Origin: Mesorhizobium muleiense
GTDB taxonomy: Bacteria; Pseudomonadota; Alphaproteobacteria; Rhizobiales; Rhizobiaceae
Length of the DNA stretch: 64,000 nt
Assembly (NCBI RefSeq): GCF_900099905.1
Contig: NZ_FNEE01000026.1
Location: 1 to 64,000, forward strand
Direction: 5' to 3'
Under the pieces are notes generated by a model. The model saw nothing but the letters and a program-made list of their open reading frames with translations, searched no databases and had not been told where the DNA came from. Made by a program: the position numbers and the translations under genes. Shown piece by piece: positions 25,018-32,993 of the stretch; within the stretch, counting starts at the first letter, position 1, and the number at the start of each line of letters is the position of its first letter.

Positions 25018-25809
25018 TCAAGCAGCAGCTGCGACCGCCTTGTATGCCGCCGCACGATCCTTGTTCTGGCGAGATTTCATCACCAGGACCGTGACAACCA
25101 CGATCACCGCGACCGCAATCCCGGCGATCAGGAGCCAGTTCGGTTCACCGGTTATGGCAGCATCGCCGCCGCCGACAGTCGCGCCGCCGCCCGCCGCGCC
25201 GCCTGCGCCTTGCTCCTGGGTCCTGGCTTTGCCCGCCGCCTTGTCAGCCTCAACGTCAAGCTCGATCTTGCGGCTCGCGGGAGGCGTTCCGGCGTGAGCC
25301 AGCCACATGGCGACGGCCATCGCCTCGACATCAGCAACGCGCCTGGACCAGCCCCGTTTAAACGTGTTCCAGATTTTCAGGCTTTGCATGAAGCCCAGGC
25401 GCTTGGCGCACAGGCGCTGGATCGTCTTTTTCTTGTCGGCCAGGATCACCGCTTTGAGCGTACCAGGCCCGATCTTGCCGTCAGCCTTGACGCCGACGAC
25501 GGCTTGCAGATAGCGCACTGCGCGCGACGGACCCGAATTGACGCCGAAGTCGAACGTTGCCAGGTCGACACCGTGGGGCAGATCGTCGCCACGGATCGGG
25601 CTCCAGAAGCCGCCACGATAGATAAATTCAACGTCCGTCTGACTGATGTTGCGAAGCTGGGTTTTGCTCGCGCCAGGCTTGAAGCGGCGGAACGTCGCAA
25701 GCGTGATCCCCTTCATAGTCGCCCCGCCTGGGTCTTTCGGATGGTCGGACCATCCGCCCTCATGCACGAGCGAGACTTTGAGACAGGCAGGCAGATTTCC
25801 GGAAGCCAT
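25018..25809 (-). CDS. glycoside hydrolase family 108 endolysin with C-terminal membrane anchor
   Basis: A 263-residue peptidoglycan hydrolase for host lysis. The N-terminal domain opens VSLVHEGGWSDHPKDPGG, the GH108 signature with the catalytic Glu in HEGGWS, followed by GITLATF and FDFGVNSGPSRAVRYLQ; a peptidoglycan-binding domain of the PG_binding_3 type follows (about 90-165). A Gly/Ala-rich linker leads to a C-terminal hydrophobic segment (near residues 223-242) with a basic tail, so the enzyme is probably membrane-tethered. AAGGAG before the ATG at 25809 decides the start over an in-frame codon at 25899. It is 12 kb away from the holin/spanin genes. About 245 bases upstream hold no gene and could carry its promoter. 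Confidence 0.9.
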   Translation of the reverse strand: MASGNLPACLKVSLVHEGGWSDHPKDPGGATMKGITLATFRRFKPGASKTQLRNISQTDVEFIYRGGFWSPIRGDDLPHGVDLATFDFGVNSGPSRAVRYLQAVVGVKADGKIGPGTLKAVILADKKKTIQRLCAKRLGFMQSLKIWNTFKRGWSRRVADVEAMAVAMWLAHAGTPPASRKIELDVEADKAAGKARTQEQGAGGAAGGGATVGGGDAAITGEPNWLLIAGIAVAVIVVVTVLVMKSRQNKDRAAAYKAVAAAA

Positions 25810-26054
25810 TGCGATTATCTCCTTGAGCGTGAAACCGCGACAACTATCCCCGGCAATGGTTGGCGGTATCGAACGCTCCGGCGCGGGTACTCCTGCCAAT
25901 CACCTCCTGTGAGATTGGTGAACATGGCCGTCATCGTCCGAGTAGATCGGCGCTGGGCCGCGCATGGAGCAGTGGACCATGAACCCGGCGAAATGAGGCA
26001 AATCAGGGTGACGGGGCCGCGACCGGAATGAGCCGGCTCGCGGCTCTTTCATTT

Positions 26055-27593
26055 TCACCAGTCTAGTTTTTCCTCGCCGTATGCCAGCAAGTTACCTTTT
26101 GGGTTGCGGAACACGATCCGATCCTCGCCGTCCTTGCGGTCGCGGCCGGTGAGCCATCCCAACTTTTTCATGATCCGGCCGACGCGCGTTGAATGCTTCC
26201 AGTCGGCATCCTTTTTCGGAATGCCAAGCGCCTCGAAAATCTCCAATTGCGTGATTGACGTTCGCGTCTTGAGCATCGGCGCGATGTGGTCGACCCACAC
26301 GTCAACGTCGGTGCGCTTTTCCTGTTCGGCCTCGACCGCTTCCTGTTCTTCCTCACGGACCCACCATTGCGCACCGGCCTTGAACAACGCCACAGCCTCA
26401 GCCCAAAGCTGATCACGATCCCGATAGATCGCGTCGATGTTGATCTTGCGCGCCTCAAGCGGCCAGAAGCGGCGAGCGCCAGTCGGATCGCGAAGATATG
26501 CGTTGCCTTCTGGGTTGATCGTGCCATTGAGAACGACGCGGCGTGGCACTTCAATGACCGAGCGACCGTAAGGCGGGCGAAAGCGGTCTGCCTGACGTGA
26601 CAGGAATTTCTTTACGGCGTTGGTTTCGGCGGCAGAGAAGCGGTGCATTTCCGCGACCTCAAGGCCCCATATGCCCTGCAATTCCATCATCGCATCCTTG
26701 GACCCGATGTCGGATAGTTCGTCAGTGAAGAACTCAGAGCCATAGAGCGCCCTCAGCGCCGTCGACTTGAGCAGCCCTTGCGGCCCTTCAATGATCGGCA
26801 TTGTGTCGACCTTGCAGCCAGGCTTGAGCCCGCGCGCCACGCTGGAGATCAGCCAACGCTCGCTTACGATTGGCGCATAGTTGTCGCCGACGCAGCCGAG
26901 GTAATCGTTGGCGAATTGCTTCACGCGTGGCTTGCCGTCCCATTCGAGGCCGCCGAGATAGTCGCGCAGCCGGTCGAAGCTCGAATGTTCCGCGACGGTC
27001 TGGATCACAGCTGCGATATTCGATGCCTTCGGCGTCATGTATCGGCCCTCAAGCCACATGACCGCCTCGCTATAGTCGCGATCCTGGACGGCGCGAGGTT
27101 CCCAGGCCGAGCCTTTCGCCTCCCACGGCGGGCGACGCATCAGCATGACGCGCAGCTTGAAGGCGTCGAAGGCGAACACGCCGACCGTCTCGGGATGGTT
27201 CTCCAGGAACAGGCCCCAATTTTTCGTGACGCCAGGTTTGATCTTGCCTTCCTCATTGCAGATCAGGCCGAGTTGCCAGCCATCATCCGCCGCGACAGTC
27301 TTGCGCGTATGAAGCTGGGTAACGGTCGCCGCCTCGGGCTGGGCTTGCTGCACCGTGCGCGCCTCAGGCACGGGCTTGGACGGGCTGGCAGGCTTCGCAG
27401 GAGCGGCGGCAAGCTCGCGCCTCTCAGCGGGCTCGCCTGCCGGCTTCTGTTGCGGTGGCGACCATGGCCTAGCGGTCGCGCGCATGAATGCGTCAAGCTG
27501 ATCTTTCGACCAGCCATCATCAACCGCGTCGGCGCAATCCCAGCCCTTCTTTGGCTGCTTGCCTGCCTGCCAGTCTGAAAAGGAATATGTCAT
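26055..27593 (-). CDS. VapE-type phage helicase/ATPase (virulence-associated E family)
   Basis: A 512-residue superfamily 3-like ATPase of the VapE family, used for phage or island replication. After a Pro/Ala-rich N-terminal third, the VapE core starts near residue 170 (DYLGGLEWDGKPRVKQF). Walker A is GPQGLLKST near 272, with a Walker B-like GLEVAEM and the sensor region FRPPYGRSVIEVPRRVV further on. It ends with a small winged-helix-like region. The ATG at 27593 overlaps the stop of the upstream winged-helix gene (ATGA), so it is last in a translationally coupled leftward replication operon that also holds a primase, SSB and a DEAD-box helicase. Confidence 0.88.
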   Translation of the reverse strand: MTYSFSDWQAGKQPKKGWDCADAVDDGWSKDQLDAFMRATARPWSPPQQKPAGEPAERRELAAAPAKPASPSKPVPEARTVQQAQPEAATVTQLHTRKTVAADDGWQLGLICNEEGKIKPGVTKNWGLFLENHPETVGVFAFDAFKLRVMLMRRPPWEAKGSAWEPRAVQDRDYSEAVMWLEGRYMTPKASNIAAVIQTVAEHSSFDRLRDYLGGLEWDGKPRVKQFANDYLGCVGDNYAPIVSERWLISSVARGLKPGCKVDTMPIIEGPQGLLKSTALRALYGSEFFTDELSDIGSKDAMMELQGIWGLEVAEMHRFSAAETNAVKKFLSRQADRFRPPYGRSVIEVPRRVVLNGTINPEGNAYLRDPTGARRFWPLEARKINIDAIYRDRDQLWAEAVALFKAGAQWWVREEEQEAVEAEQEKRTDVDVWVDHIAPMLKTRTSITQLEIFEALGIPKKDADWKHSTRVGRIMKKLGWLTGRDRKDGEDRIVFRNPKGNLLAYGEEKLDW

Positions 27594-27922
27594 TTCTTGG
27601 CAGCGCGACCGGTCTTTGCCCACACCATGCGGCGACCGCCGCCGCGCCCACGCTTCACGTCGAGATCCAGGCCGCGCGTGCGAAGCTTCTCCTTGAATTT
27701 AGGCATTCCGACACACAGGGAATTTTCGGCTGTATCAGGCCCGCCATCGGGATCGTCGGCATACATCGCGCCGACGATATCGCCGGAGGAAATAAACCTG
27801 CCGAAATTGTTGGCGAAGATATCGAACAGCGCGCGCTCCTTCCGCGTCAGTCGCAGCGTGCGCGCGATCTGAAACGGGTTTCCGGTGCCTTCCTTGAAGC
27901 CGCAGCAAGGGCAAGAGTTCAT
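27590..27922 (-). CDS. winged-helix protein with N-terminal CPCC zinc motif (copy 1)
   Basis: A 110-residue small DNA-binding protein. It starts with MNSCPCCGF, a probable zinc or structural Cys cluster, then a winged-helix of the OmpR C-terminal kind (RLTRKERALFDIFANNFG, ISSGDIVGAMYADDPDGGP, then a recognition-helix region and a basic hairpin ending VKRGRGGGRRMVW). It is clearly related to the protein encoded at 30112-30576 in the same operon. ATGA overlaps couple it to the primase gene before it and the VapE gene after it. It may regulate or load the replication machinery; the true role is unknown. Confidence 0.7.
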   Translation of the reverse strand: MNSCPCCGFKEGTGNPFQIARTLRLTRKERALFDIFANNFGRFISSGDIVGAMYADDPDGGPDTAENSLCVGMPKFKEKLRTRGLDLDVKRGRGGGRRMVWAKTGRAAKK

Positions 27923-28791
27923 TTCGCCGCCCTCTGCATCATCTTCACCGAGCAACCGATTTTCGTCAGGAGCGCGGCGATCTCGACGGCAGTCCGCAGG
28001 CCAGGCACATCGTCATCCGGCCAGATCACGACCGAGCGCCCGACCAGCGGCGACCAATCGGCATGATTGAGGCCGTAGGTTCCGCCCGGCCAAGAGACGA
28101 CATTGCGACCGCTGGCGCTGGCGAGCTTGTCGCGGCACTTCTCGCCCTCGACAACTATCACCTGCCCGTCACGCAGTCCGTCGAGCCCATAGAGCGGGCG
28201 CGGCCTGGGAAACGGGAAACGCGACCAGCATTCTTTGCCGTTCGGCAGGCGCACCCACATGACCATCGGGGTTTCCTTGCCGCCGTCAGGCAGATCGTGG
28301 CGCAGCACGTAGCCAAGCAGCGTTCCGGTCGCACGATAGTAGGGAAACATCATCGACGGCGTGAACGATCCCCATTCGCGCTCTGTGCCCGCGCGCTTTG
28401 GATTGTAGAGCGTCACCTTGTTTCCGGCGATGATCGTCCGCGCAGGATCGAGCGGCGTGATCCCCGCGTAAACATCCCTCGCCTCGACCTTGCGCGGCTC
28501 TATGTTCGGCCCGGCCTTGCCACCGCCGAGGATGCTGATTGCCTCCTTGAGATCGACGCCCTTGATCCCTTGAACGAAGTCGAGAACGTCGCCTCGCTCT
28601 CCGCAGCCAAAGCACTGGAAACGCTGGACGTGATCCTTGCCCTTGAAAATCGTGAATGACGGCGTGTCTTCCGCGTGGAACGGGCAGCAGGCAACCCATT
28701 CGTCGCCGTCATTCTCAAGCTTGACCCCGAAGCTTTCGACTGTGGCCGGCAGGGAAACATCGCGCCGCAAGCGCTCGACATCGGAAGCCAT
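27919..28791 (-). CDS. phage DNA primase (CHC2 zinc finger plus Toprim)
   Basis: A 290-residue short primase. The N-terminal CHC2 zinc-binding domain is visible as WVACCPFHAEDTPSFTIF followed by FQCFGCGERGDVLDF (residues 33-73). A Toprim region near 205-270 has VIVVEGEKCRDKL (the acidic Glu) and VVIWPDDDVPG (the DxD). It is shorter than bacterial DnaG and lacks the DnaB-binding C-terminal domain, as is usual in phages where a VapE-type or DEAD-box helicase is supplied alongside. It sits between the VRR-NUC gene and winged-helix copy 1, with an ATGA overlap to the latter. Confidence 0.88.
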   Translation of the reverse strand: MASDVERLRRDVSLPATVESFGVKLENDGDEWVACCPFHAEDTPSFTIFKGKDHVQRFQCFGCGERGDVLDFVQGIKGVDLKEAISILGGGKAGPNIEPRKVEARDVYAGITPLDPARTIIAGNKVTLYNPKRAGTEREWGSFTPSMMFPYYRATGTLLGYVLRHDLPDGGKETPMVMWVRLPNGKECWSRFPFPRPRPLYGLDGLRDGQVIVVEGEKCRDKLASASGRNVVSWPGGTYGLNHADWSPLVGRSVVIWPDDDVPGLRTAVEIAALLTKIGCSVKMMQRAAK

Positions 28792-28829
28792 GGAAAATCC
28801 CTACGATTTGCAAAAAATCTAAGAAGCGT

Positions 28830-29225
28830 TCAAAGCCCGAGAATGCGCCTCAAGTCGGCCTCATCCCGCGCGACGCCGGCCTTGCCTCCAGCGCCGTTGA
28901 CGGCATTGATCCACGCGAGTTGTTCACTCGTTGGCCTGCCGCCTTCCTTCACCTCGACCTGAGCGTAAACAGCGACGGTTGAGCCGATCATGTCAGGCGT
29001 GATCTCGACCCGAACCCAGCCGCCGAGATCAGACATTCCAGGCACGCCGGCATGGAACGGACGCGCGTTTCGGATCACGATATCGCCACGCGCGAGGTGA
29101 AAGACGCCGGGGCCAGACAGCACTTTGTTGCCAACCCAGGCCATGCCGACTTGCTGCCTGAAAAGTCGCGCCCCGAGAGAGGACGCGAGCTTTTGCAGCC
29201 GGCGCATTAAATCGGCTTCGGCCAT
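28830..29225 (-). CDS. VRR-NUC domain nuclease
   Basis: A 131-residue protein. The core (GMSDLGGWVR near residue 65, then VYAQVEVKEGGRPTSEQLAWINAV) carries the D...E-x-K pattern of the VRR-NUC branch of PD-(D/E)XK nucleases, often encoded singly by phages with a helicase, where they act on branched DNA. I choose the ATG at 29225 because it overlaps the stop of the DUF4031 gene (TAATG); an in-frame ATG 15 bases upstream is possible. Conserved placement near primase, SSB and helicase supports a role in replication or recombination. Confidence 0.78.
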   Translation of the reverse strand: MAEADLMRRLQKLASSLGARLFRQQVGMAWVGNKVLSGPGVFHLARGDIVIRNARPFHAGVPGMSDLGGWVRVEITPDMIGSTVAVYAQVEVKEGGRPTSEQLAWINAVNGAGGKAGVARDEADLRRILGL

Positions 29226-29590
29226 TACCTCGCCCTGCATTCAGCGACCATAGCGAGGCGCTTTTCGCCGTAGGCGATGAGATCGGCGTTGCCTATCTCG
29301 CTGCCCTTGGCGATTGCGAGCTTGGCGGTATGCTCCAGTGGACCAAACCTGTCGGTCTCAACCGCGCCGTTCTTCACCGCGAGCGCTCGCTTGCTCATGG
29401 CGATATCGAAGTGGACCCAGGAAGCCCGTTTGTGCTTACCAAACGAAAGCTCTTGGTGGCCCTGTATCCACTTCCGTTGAACGCCGATCTTGTCGACCAT
29501 CGCCAAAAGTTCATCGTCGGTATCGGCCCACATGTGGCACATGACCATGTTGCCGAACGGCGCTTTCATGTCGTCAACGTAGACAGCCAT
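29225..29590 (-). CDS. DUF4031 domain protein
   Basis: A 121-residue protein that opens MAVYVDDMKAPFGNMVMCHM and continues with the ADTDDELLAMVDKIGV and HFDIAMSKRALAVKNGAVE segments of DUF4031, a small domain common in phages and of unknown function. The frame extends upstream over the SSB gene in another reading frame, but the ATG at 29590 with GGGCAAGG before it fits the domain start. It lies 10 bases after the SSB stop and overlaps the VRR-NUC start by one base. Confidence 0.8.
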   Translation of the reverse strand: MAVYVDDMKAPFGNMVMCHMWADTDDELLAMVDKIGVQRKWIQGHQELSFGKHKRASWVHFDIAMSKRALAVKNGAVETDRFGPLEHTAKLAIAKGSEIGNADLIAYGEKRLAMVAECRAR

Positions 29591-29600
29591 TGCCTTGCCC

Positions 29601-30110
29601 TCAGAACGGAATTTCGTCGTCAAGCTGGCGTTGCGAAGACTGACGAGACGCGCCGCCGCCGTCCCCGTTGCGCGCAGTCCCGCCAGACTGCTCGCCGTAG
29701 CTGCCGCTCTTGTTGCCCGGCCTGTCGGCGTTGCCGTTCTGATCAGACCGCGCACCGCCGCCGCTGTCGCCGAGCAGGATCAGCTTGCCACCAAAGCCAG
29801 TCAGGACAACCTCAGTCGCGTAATGATCGACGCCATCCTTTTCCCATTTGCGGGTTTGCAACTCGCCCTCGATGTAGACCTTGCTGCCCTTCTTGACGTA
29901 TTTGTCGATGACGCCGATCAGCCCATCATTCCAGACGACGACGCGATGCCATTGCGTCACCTCTTTCTTTTCGCCTGTGGTCTTGTCCTTCCAGCTTTCG
30001 GACGTGGCGAGAGAGAAGTTCGCGACCGAGACGCCGCTGTTGAGATTTTTAATATCGGGATCGGCCCCGAGGTTGCCGATCAGCGTTACTTTGTTGAGTG
30101 AGCCGGCCAT
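29601..30110 (-). CDS. ssb: single-stranded DNA-binding protein
   Basis: A 169-residue SSB. The OB-fold covers residues 1-112 (SLNKVTLIGNLGADPDIK, WHRVVVWND, KKGSKVYIEGELQTRKWEKDG), then a Gly/Ser/Gln-rich linker and the conserved acidic tip DDEIPF, which binds partner replication and repair proteins. It coats single-stranded DNA during phage replication and RecT-mediated annealing. The ATG at 30110 starts the conserved region; the longer frame is not needed. It lies 1 base after the stop of winged-helix copy 2 and 10 bases before DUF4031. Confidence 0.93.
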   Translation of the reverse strand: MAGSLNKVTLIGNLGADPDIKNLNSGVSVANFSLATSESWKDKTTGEKKEVTQWHRVVVWNDGLIGVIDKYVKKGSKVYIEGELQTRKWEKDGVDHYATEVVLTGFGGKLILLGDSGGGARSDQNGNADRPGNKSGSYGEQSGGTARNGDGGGASRQSSQRQLDDEIPF

Positions 30111-30111
30111 T

Positions 30112-30576
30112 TCAATAAACTCCCAGGATGAGGCGATACCCTTGGCGGTAGCCGACATTTTCCACAGCGATACCGGACCCGGCCAAGCGAGCCCGAAGGT
30201 GACAGAGAGCCACCTTGAAAGCGGCGTACATGCGCGTCGGCGACGGCCCGCCATCGGGATCGTCCGAGTACATGGCGTCGAAAATTCTTTCGGTCATGAC
30301 GGGCATGCCTTTGCCCTTCCAAACCGCGCCGAGAATGCGAGCCTCAAGCGGCGTGACCTTGTAGCGATCGATCACGATATCCAGCGTCGGAACGGTCACC
30401 CGCTGCTTGCAGCAAGGACAATCGATAGGGGCTAGAACCAGGCCCTTTTTGTCGGACTGCATTGAAGGCGCGGCCCGCTCAAGCTTGGTAAGATCGTCGT
30501 CAACCATGCTCGTGACGAACGACGCTGCCGTATGACGCGTCTTGAGCGCGTTGACGTTTATGTGCTGCTTCATCAT
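30112..30576 (-). CDS. winged-helix protein with CPCC zinc motif (copy 2)
   Basis: A 154-residue protein with an N-terminal region of about 60 residues, then APIDCPCCKQRV and a winged-helix domain (VTPLEARILGAVWKGKG, MTERIFDAMYSDDPDGGP, AAFKVALCHLRARL, wing ending NVGYRQGYRL). The CPCC motif and the M-Y-x-DDPDGGP element are shared with the protein at 27590-27922, so the two are paralogues in one operon. It may bind origin or operator DNA. The start ATG at 30576 overlaps the stop of the helicase gene (ATGA). Function unknown. Confidence 0.7.
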   Translation of the reverse strand: MMKQHINVNALKTRHTAASFVTSMVDDDLTKLERAAPSMQSDKKGLVLAPIDCPCCKQRVTVPTLDIVIDRYKVTPLEARILGAVWKGKGMPVMTERIFDAMYSDDPDGGPSPTRMYAAFKVALCHLRARLAGSGIAVENVGYRQGYRLILGVY

Positions 30577-32063
30577 CGGTAATCCCCTTGCCTTTCCGCC
30601 TTTTTCGCAAGCCTCGCAGTCAGAACGTGAGCCGCCCATTTTTCGGGCGACTTTGATTTTTTGGCCGTGGTCGTTTCGAGCAGGATTTTCAGCTGCTTCC
30701 TGATGTCGGGAGCAAGATCGTCAGTGAGGCCCTTCTTGATGTCGGACGCCAATTGACGGGCCGTCTCGTCATGCTGGCGCTTGCGGTCGCGGCGCGCCGC
30801 CTCCAGGTCGATTTCTTCAAGCTCCCCGTCGACTTCGCCGATGACGCGCCCGCCCAGGCCGAGCGCGTCGCGTTTCTTGACCGGATAAACCAAGCCGCAG
30901 TCCGGACATTTCGGGGCCGGGTCGTGCGAGTAAAAGCACCTCGTGCATTTCATAAGCTCTTCTTCGCGCAAGGCTTTCGCCGTACCCTCAAGCGACCATT
31001 CGAATTCATCATCAGGCAGACCGAGGCGAGCGAAGCCGCCGACGAGATCGAGCAGGATATGAGGAACGCCTGTCCCGTCTTGCCGCAGCCCGCGACCATG
31101 TTTTTGCAGATGCCGCGCCCGTGATCTCGAAGGCGAATTATCAAGCACCGCCTCAATCGTGACGGGCCGGTCGACCTGGGCGGCGAGATCGAAGCCCTCA
31201 CAAAACAGTTGGCAATTGATGATCAGATCAATCTGCCTGTCGGCGAAGGCGTTGAACGCAGATACCCGGTCAGGCTGAGGCGTGTTGCCATCGAGTGCGA
31301 CGGCCATGATCCCTTTTTCACGGAACGTAGCGGCGAGACGTTCGGCGCTGGCGACCGAGGGCGCAAAGCCGATTGTGCGCTTGCCGAGGGCGTACTTGCG
31401 CCAATGCTTGACCGCGTTAGAAAGAACGGCCTTGCCCGACATCAGATCATCAAGCTCGGACGCAACATATTCGCCGCCGCGCACGTGGAGCCCGCTCAGA
31501 TCGAGCCCGGCAGGAGAGAACGCGCGGTATCTGGAGAGGTGCCCGTTGTCGATCAGCCAGCGCGGCGACGGCCCCAGAACCATCGTATCCCAAACATCGC
31601 CAAGAGGCTTACCGTCCAGACGCTCGGGCGATCCGGTGTAGCCGATCAAGCGCGCGCCTTCGGCCTTGTAGTGCAGAGCAACCGCCGCCCATCCAGCCGC
31701 CGCCGACAGGTGCGCCTCATCGACCATGACGTAATCCGCAGGGATTTTGCCCAGGCGGTTTCTCAGCGACGCAATCGAAGCGATAAACACCCGATGATAC
31801 GGGTTGAAGTGATAGCCGGCCGCGATGTAGGAAAACGGGATGCCGAATTTTTCGAAGGTCTTGGCGGTTTGCGTAATTAGATCGACGCGATGGACGCAAA
31901 AGATGACGCGCTTTCCGGCAGCTATGATTAGCTTGATCAGCGCCGCCGCAAGGACGGTTTTGCCGAAGCCGGTCGGAGCGTATGCCAGGACTGACGCATG
32001 CGTGCGCAGCGCAATCCTAAGCTTGGCCCGAACGTCTTCCTGATCTTCGCGCAGCGTGATCAT
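30573..32063 (-). CDS. DEAD/DEAH-box helicase with C-terminal zinc ribbon
   Basis: A 496-residue superfamily 2 helicase. Walker A APTGFGKT is at residues 29-36, the DEAH box in YVMVDEAHLS near 117, and motif VI in LQKHGRGLRQDG near 322. After the two RecA-like domains there is a four-Cys ribbon (CTRCFYSHDPAPKCPDCG, near 378-395) and a charged helical tail. It probably unwinds DNA or branched intermediates in phage replication, alongside the primase and VapE protein. Its start overlaps the stop of the upstream 98-residue gene by the ATGA pattern. Confidence 0.9.
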   Translation of the reverse strand: MITLREDQEDVRAKLRIALRTHASVLAYAPTGFGKTVLAAALIKLIIAAGKRVIFCVHRVDLITQTAKTFEKFGIPFSYIAAGYHFNPYHRVFIASIASLRNRLGKIPADYVMVDEAHLSAAAGWAAVALHYKAEGARLIGYTGSPERLDGKPLGDVWDTMVLGPSPRWLIDNGHLSRYRAFSPAGLDLSGLHVRGGEYVASELDDLMSGKAVLSNAVKHWRKYALGKRTIGFAPSVASAERLAATFREKGIMAVALDGNTPQPDRVSAFNAFADRQIDLIINCQLFCEGFDLAAQVDRPVTIEAVLDNSPSRSRARHLQKHGRGLRQDGTGVPHILLDLVGGFARLGLPDDEFEWSLEGTAKALREEELMKCTRCFYSHDPAPKCPDCGLVYPVKKRDALGLGGRVIGEVDGELEEIDLEAARRDRKRQHDETARQLASDIKKGLTDDLAPDIRKQLKILLETTTAKKSKSPEKWAAHVLTARLAKKAERQGDYR

Positions 32064-32356
32064 TCAGCCGAAGACCCAAGCAGCAGCTGCGCCTTAGGAG
32101 CCTCAAGCGGCTTGGCTCCCGGTGCGTCAGACGTGCAGAGCCGGCCCCAGCTATCGCGCAGCAGCTTGCCATTCCAAGACATGTAGTTGAGGCTCATCTT
32201 GGCTTTGCTTGTCGAGCCGTCAGCCATGAGGCGAACGAAACCGCCCGCCGTCTTGGCGTACAGGTTGCCGTCGCGCTCATAGATATCGACTTGTTTGAAA
32301 ACACCGTTGATGATGACGATTGCCGCCTCACCCTCGACTTGCTTGAAAAATCCCAT
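32060..32356 (-). CDS. phage hypothetical protein, 98 aa
   Basis: A 98-residue soluble protein opening MGFFKQVEGEAAIVIINGV, rich in beta-type segments (IYERDGNLYAKTAGGFVRL). It contains no motif that I recognise. It is the third gene of the leftward early operon and overlaps the helicase start by 4 bases, so it is certainly translated as part of that operon if the helicase is. It may be a helicase accessory protein; that is only a guess from position. Confidence 0.65.
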   Translation of the reverse strand: MGFFKQVEGEAAIVIINGVFKQVDIYERDGNLYAKTAGGFVRLMADGSTSKAKMSLNYMSWNGKLLRDSWGRLCTSDAPGAKPLEAPKAQLLLGSSAE

Positions 32357-32358
32357 GG

Positions 32359-32580
32359 CTAATTTCTCCCGATAACCAGTCGCTTGATTGCGCTTTCATG
32401 CGGAGCCATCCGGCGAAGGCGAGCGCCGAGCAGCAACAAATCCTCGACCTCGCGAGCCGTGATCGTCAGATGAGTTTCGCCGGCAATCACGCCGCCGAGC
32501 ATCGTGCAGTGCAGAACCATGCCGTCGACAAAATCCGCTTGCTGAGCCAGCGTGAGCGCCGGTCGCGCCTCGTCGGTCAT
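32359..32580 (-). CDS. phage hypothetical protein, 73 aa
   Basis: A 73-residue protein, mainly helical, with no recognised domain. It lies between the Cro-like gene, which it overlaps by 4 bases (ATGA), and the 98-residue gene, 2 bases away. Its place in a tightly packed early operon is the main evidence that it is real. Confidence 0.6.
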   Translation of the reverse strand: MTDEARPALTLAQQADFVDGMVLHCTMLGGVIAGETHLTITAREVEDLLLLGARLRRMAPHESAIKRLVIGRN

Positions 32581-32831
32581 TGGACTTCCGGCGTCAGATC
32601 GTCAGACGTGAGCGGAATATTGTAGTTCGATGCGACCTCGATCAGCAGTTCTTGATCTCTGCCGCTGATCAGCCCCTTGTCGTCGCGCAGCGCCCGGCTG
32701 ATCTTCGACCTGTGCCGATTTAGGACGCGAGCGAACTGCGATGGAGGCATGCCGAACTTTGCATGCACTTTTTGCCACGGAGTTTTATGGATTTTCGTCA
32801 ACGAGGTGTCTCCTTTTGGTGCATGTTTCAC
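32577..32831 (-). CDS. Cro-like helix-turn-helix protein
   Basis: An 84-residue DNA-binding protein, first gene of the leftward operon. Residues 20-60 form a helix-turn-helix (HAKFGMPPSQFARVLNRHRSKISRAL), followed by a helix that resembles the Xre/Cro C-terminal part. It diverges from the CI-like repressor gene across a 162-base control region, the classic arrangement for the lysis-lysogeny switch, so a Cro-like role is likely. AGGAGACACC precedes the start. The domain call is by pattern; operator binding is inferred. Confidence 0.7.
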   Translation of the reverse strand: MKHAPKGDTSLTKIHKTPWQKVHAKFGMPPSQFARVLNRHRSKISRALRDDKGLISGRDQELLIEVASNYNIPLTSDDLTPEVQ

Positions 32832-32993
32832 AACAGTACGTTGCGTTTTTCACATCGTCAAGCCTAGTCAAGGCACGATTAACCTAAAATCGCTAATCCC
32901 CATGGCCTATCCCGTGCGCCTTGATACTTGTTGCGAAAGCTGCAACAGTGCGGATGCGGCGGAGATTTTTCAAAATCACGCAACGGTGTAAGC
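32832..32993. promoter_or_regulatory. divergent early control region with GTTGC-N7-GCAAC dyads
   Basis: The 162 bases between the Cro-like and repressor genes carry a perfect dyad at 32930-32946 (GTTGC, 7 bases, GCAAC), a weaker one at 32840-32856 (GTTGC-N7-ACATC) and a single GCAAC at 32980. The first lies about 50 bases before the repressor start, the second about 10 bases before the Cro-like start. They are the best candidates for the repressor/Cro operators of the phage. Confidence 0.6.

Noticed and set aside
26030..26046. Hairpin GAGCCG/CGGCTC as terminator for the VapE operon
   Set aside because: The T-rich tail is on the rightward side, where no gene needs it; leftward there is no T-run.
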